Shown here one piece after another: positions 32,009-32,521 of a DNA stretch of 32,521 nt. Numbering within the stretch: position 1 is the stretch's first letter; every line of letters starts with the position of its first letter. Source of the stretch: Thermoproteota archaeon (lineage in GTDB: Archaea > Thermoproteota > Thermoprotei_A > Sulfolobales > Ignisphaeraceae); contig JAADCV010000093.1 of assembly GCA_013154235.1 (NCBI GenBank), positions 1 through 32,521 on the forward strand. Reading direction: 5' to 3'. Made by a program: the position numbers and the translations under genes. The notes beneath the pieces were generated by a model. That model worked only from the letters and a program-made list of their open reading frames with translations. It did not search any database and was not told the origin of the DNA.

Positions 32009-32011
32009 AGG

Positions 32012-32018
32012 TATTAAG
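32012..32018 (-). promoter_or_regulatory. TATA-like element of the oxidoreductase gene
   Basis: On the minus strand it reads CTTAATA. It predicts a start near 31989, supporting a start codon downstream of the first ATG. Confidence 0.4.
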
Positions 32019-32078
32019 CCGATTCGAAGTGCATCAAGCTCAATACCCTCTACTTAACATAGGTACGCGGTGAGCTAG

Positions 32079-32465
32079 ATGAGCAAGAGAATCGTATTCA
32101 CCGACAAGGCTCCTAAGCCCGTAGGCCCCTATAGCCAGGGAGTTCTAGTAGATGGATGGCTGTTCATAGCTGGCCAGATACCCCTAGACCCAGCTACCGG
32201 GAAGCTAGTCGAGGGTAGCTTTGAGGATAAGGTGCGTAGGGTTCTAGAAAACGTAAAGGCTATAGTTGAGGCTGCAGGCGGATCCCTAGAGAACATCGTG
32301 AAGGTAACGGTCTACCTCAGGGATATATCGAAGTTCAGCGAGTTCAACAAGGTCTATGCTCAGTACTTCACTAAGGATCCTCCGGCTAGGGTCGTGGTCG
32401 AGGTATCGAATCTGCCTAAGGGCGTCGATCTAGAGGTTGAAGCAATCGCCTACATAGGTAAGTAA
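32079..32465 (+). CDS. ridA: RidA family reactive-intermediate deaminase
   Basis: Hydrolyses reactive enamine/imine intermediates released by PLP enzymes; a cytoplasmic trimer. Family elements: AP..VGPYSQGVLVDG (11-26), FIAGQIPLDP, and the signature PARVVVEVSNLPKGVDLEVEAIAY with the substrate-binding Arg near 104. Length 128 aa is standard. ATG start with GGTGA 5 nt upstream (32069-32073). Confidence 0.95.
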   Translation: MSKRIVFTDKAPKPVGPYSQGVLVDGWLFIAGQIPLDPATGKLVEGSFEDKVRRVLENVKAIVEAAGGSLENIVKVTVYLRDISKFSEFNKVYAQYFTKDPPARVVVEVSNLPKGVDLEVEAIAYIGK

Positions 32466-32473
32466 AAAGCGCG

Positions 32474-32521
32474 TTACCTCTTCTTCTTTTTGCCTCCCTT
32501 ACCGGATCCCTTAGGCACTAG
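32474..32521 (-). CDS. C-terminal tail of a lysine-rich protein (truncated by window edge)
   Basis: On the minus strand the last 15 codons read LVPKGSGKGGKKKKR and stop at TAA (32474-32476). A Gly/Lys-rich basic tail is common on archaeal ribosomal and nucleic-acid-binding proteins, but too little is present to name it. Confidence 0.5.
   Translation of the reverse strand, partial: LVPKGSGKGGKKKKR

Noticed and set aside
1-32521. CRISPR array, insertion sequence or integrated element
   Set aside because: No regularly spaced repeats, transposase, integrase or shift in codon use was seen anywhere in the window.

Overview
The window reads as chromosomal DNA of a hyperthermophilic crenarchaeon (Thermoproteota, class Thermoprotei). 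The evidence is an archaeal DnaG primase, a family B DNA polymerase, adjacent PheS and PheT, a Csa3 CARF regulator, TATA-type promoters, GAGGTG-like ribosome binding sites, heavy AGG/ATA/CTA codon use, a free-standing 5S rRNA gene and archaeal C/D box sRNAs. Order and genus cannot be fixed from sequence alone. I see no insertion sequence, CRISPR array, tRNA or prophage; the genes are dense and mostly ordinary.

Layout. 1-2012 (minus): class II lysyl-tRNA synthetase cut by the window edge, an orphan csa3 upstream of it, a 309-bp non-coding gap and a small conserved-looking protein. 2165-5333: a secreted transglutaminase-like protein, pstB, and a divergent AbrB-PhoU phosphate regulator. 5355-8264: a radical SAM/SPASM enzyme, a membrane protein and an AEC-type transporter. 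8328-11651 (plus): an unrecognised protein, a DUF1152 protein, a SpoIIM-like membrane protein and a GDPD-like protein. 11692-17858 (minus): sir2, moaC and a glyoxalase-II-like hydrolase in one overlapping unit, then a Cys-cluster winged-helix regulator, tatD with amrS, and folE with a COG2108-like radical SAM gene. 17933-22043 (plus): M50/S2P protease, GNAT acetyltransferase, DNA polymerase B. 22046-28380 (minus): dnaG, tyrS, pheT and pheS form an operon, preceded by a UPF0173 hydrolase. 28442-30974 (plus): map, a DUF1512 protein, a small membrane protein and 5S rRNA. 31064-32521: a Gfo/Idh/MocA oxidoreductase, ridA and the tail of another gene.

The main signal beyond the protein genes is a set of C/D box guide RNAs (2'-O-methylation guides). 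Five on the plus strand (about 5326-5383, 7295-7356, 9076-9132, 11644-11702, 16263-16320) show C, D', C' and D boxes with 11-15 nt guides between them. They are wedged into gene boundaries. In three, the UGA stop codon of the upstream gene is the UGA inside the C box (RUGAUGA). In two, the stop codon of the convergent gene directly abuts the D box. In one, the start codon of the next gene lies inside the C' box. A weaker sixth candidate lies on the minus strand at 2068-2130 with a 7-bp terminal stem.

Two genes, pheS and the DUF1512 gene, clearly code upstream of any ATG/GTG/TTG in their frame. They imply rare start codons (ATT in pheS behind a strong GAGGTG), a frameshift or sequence errors.
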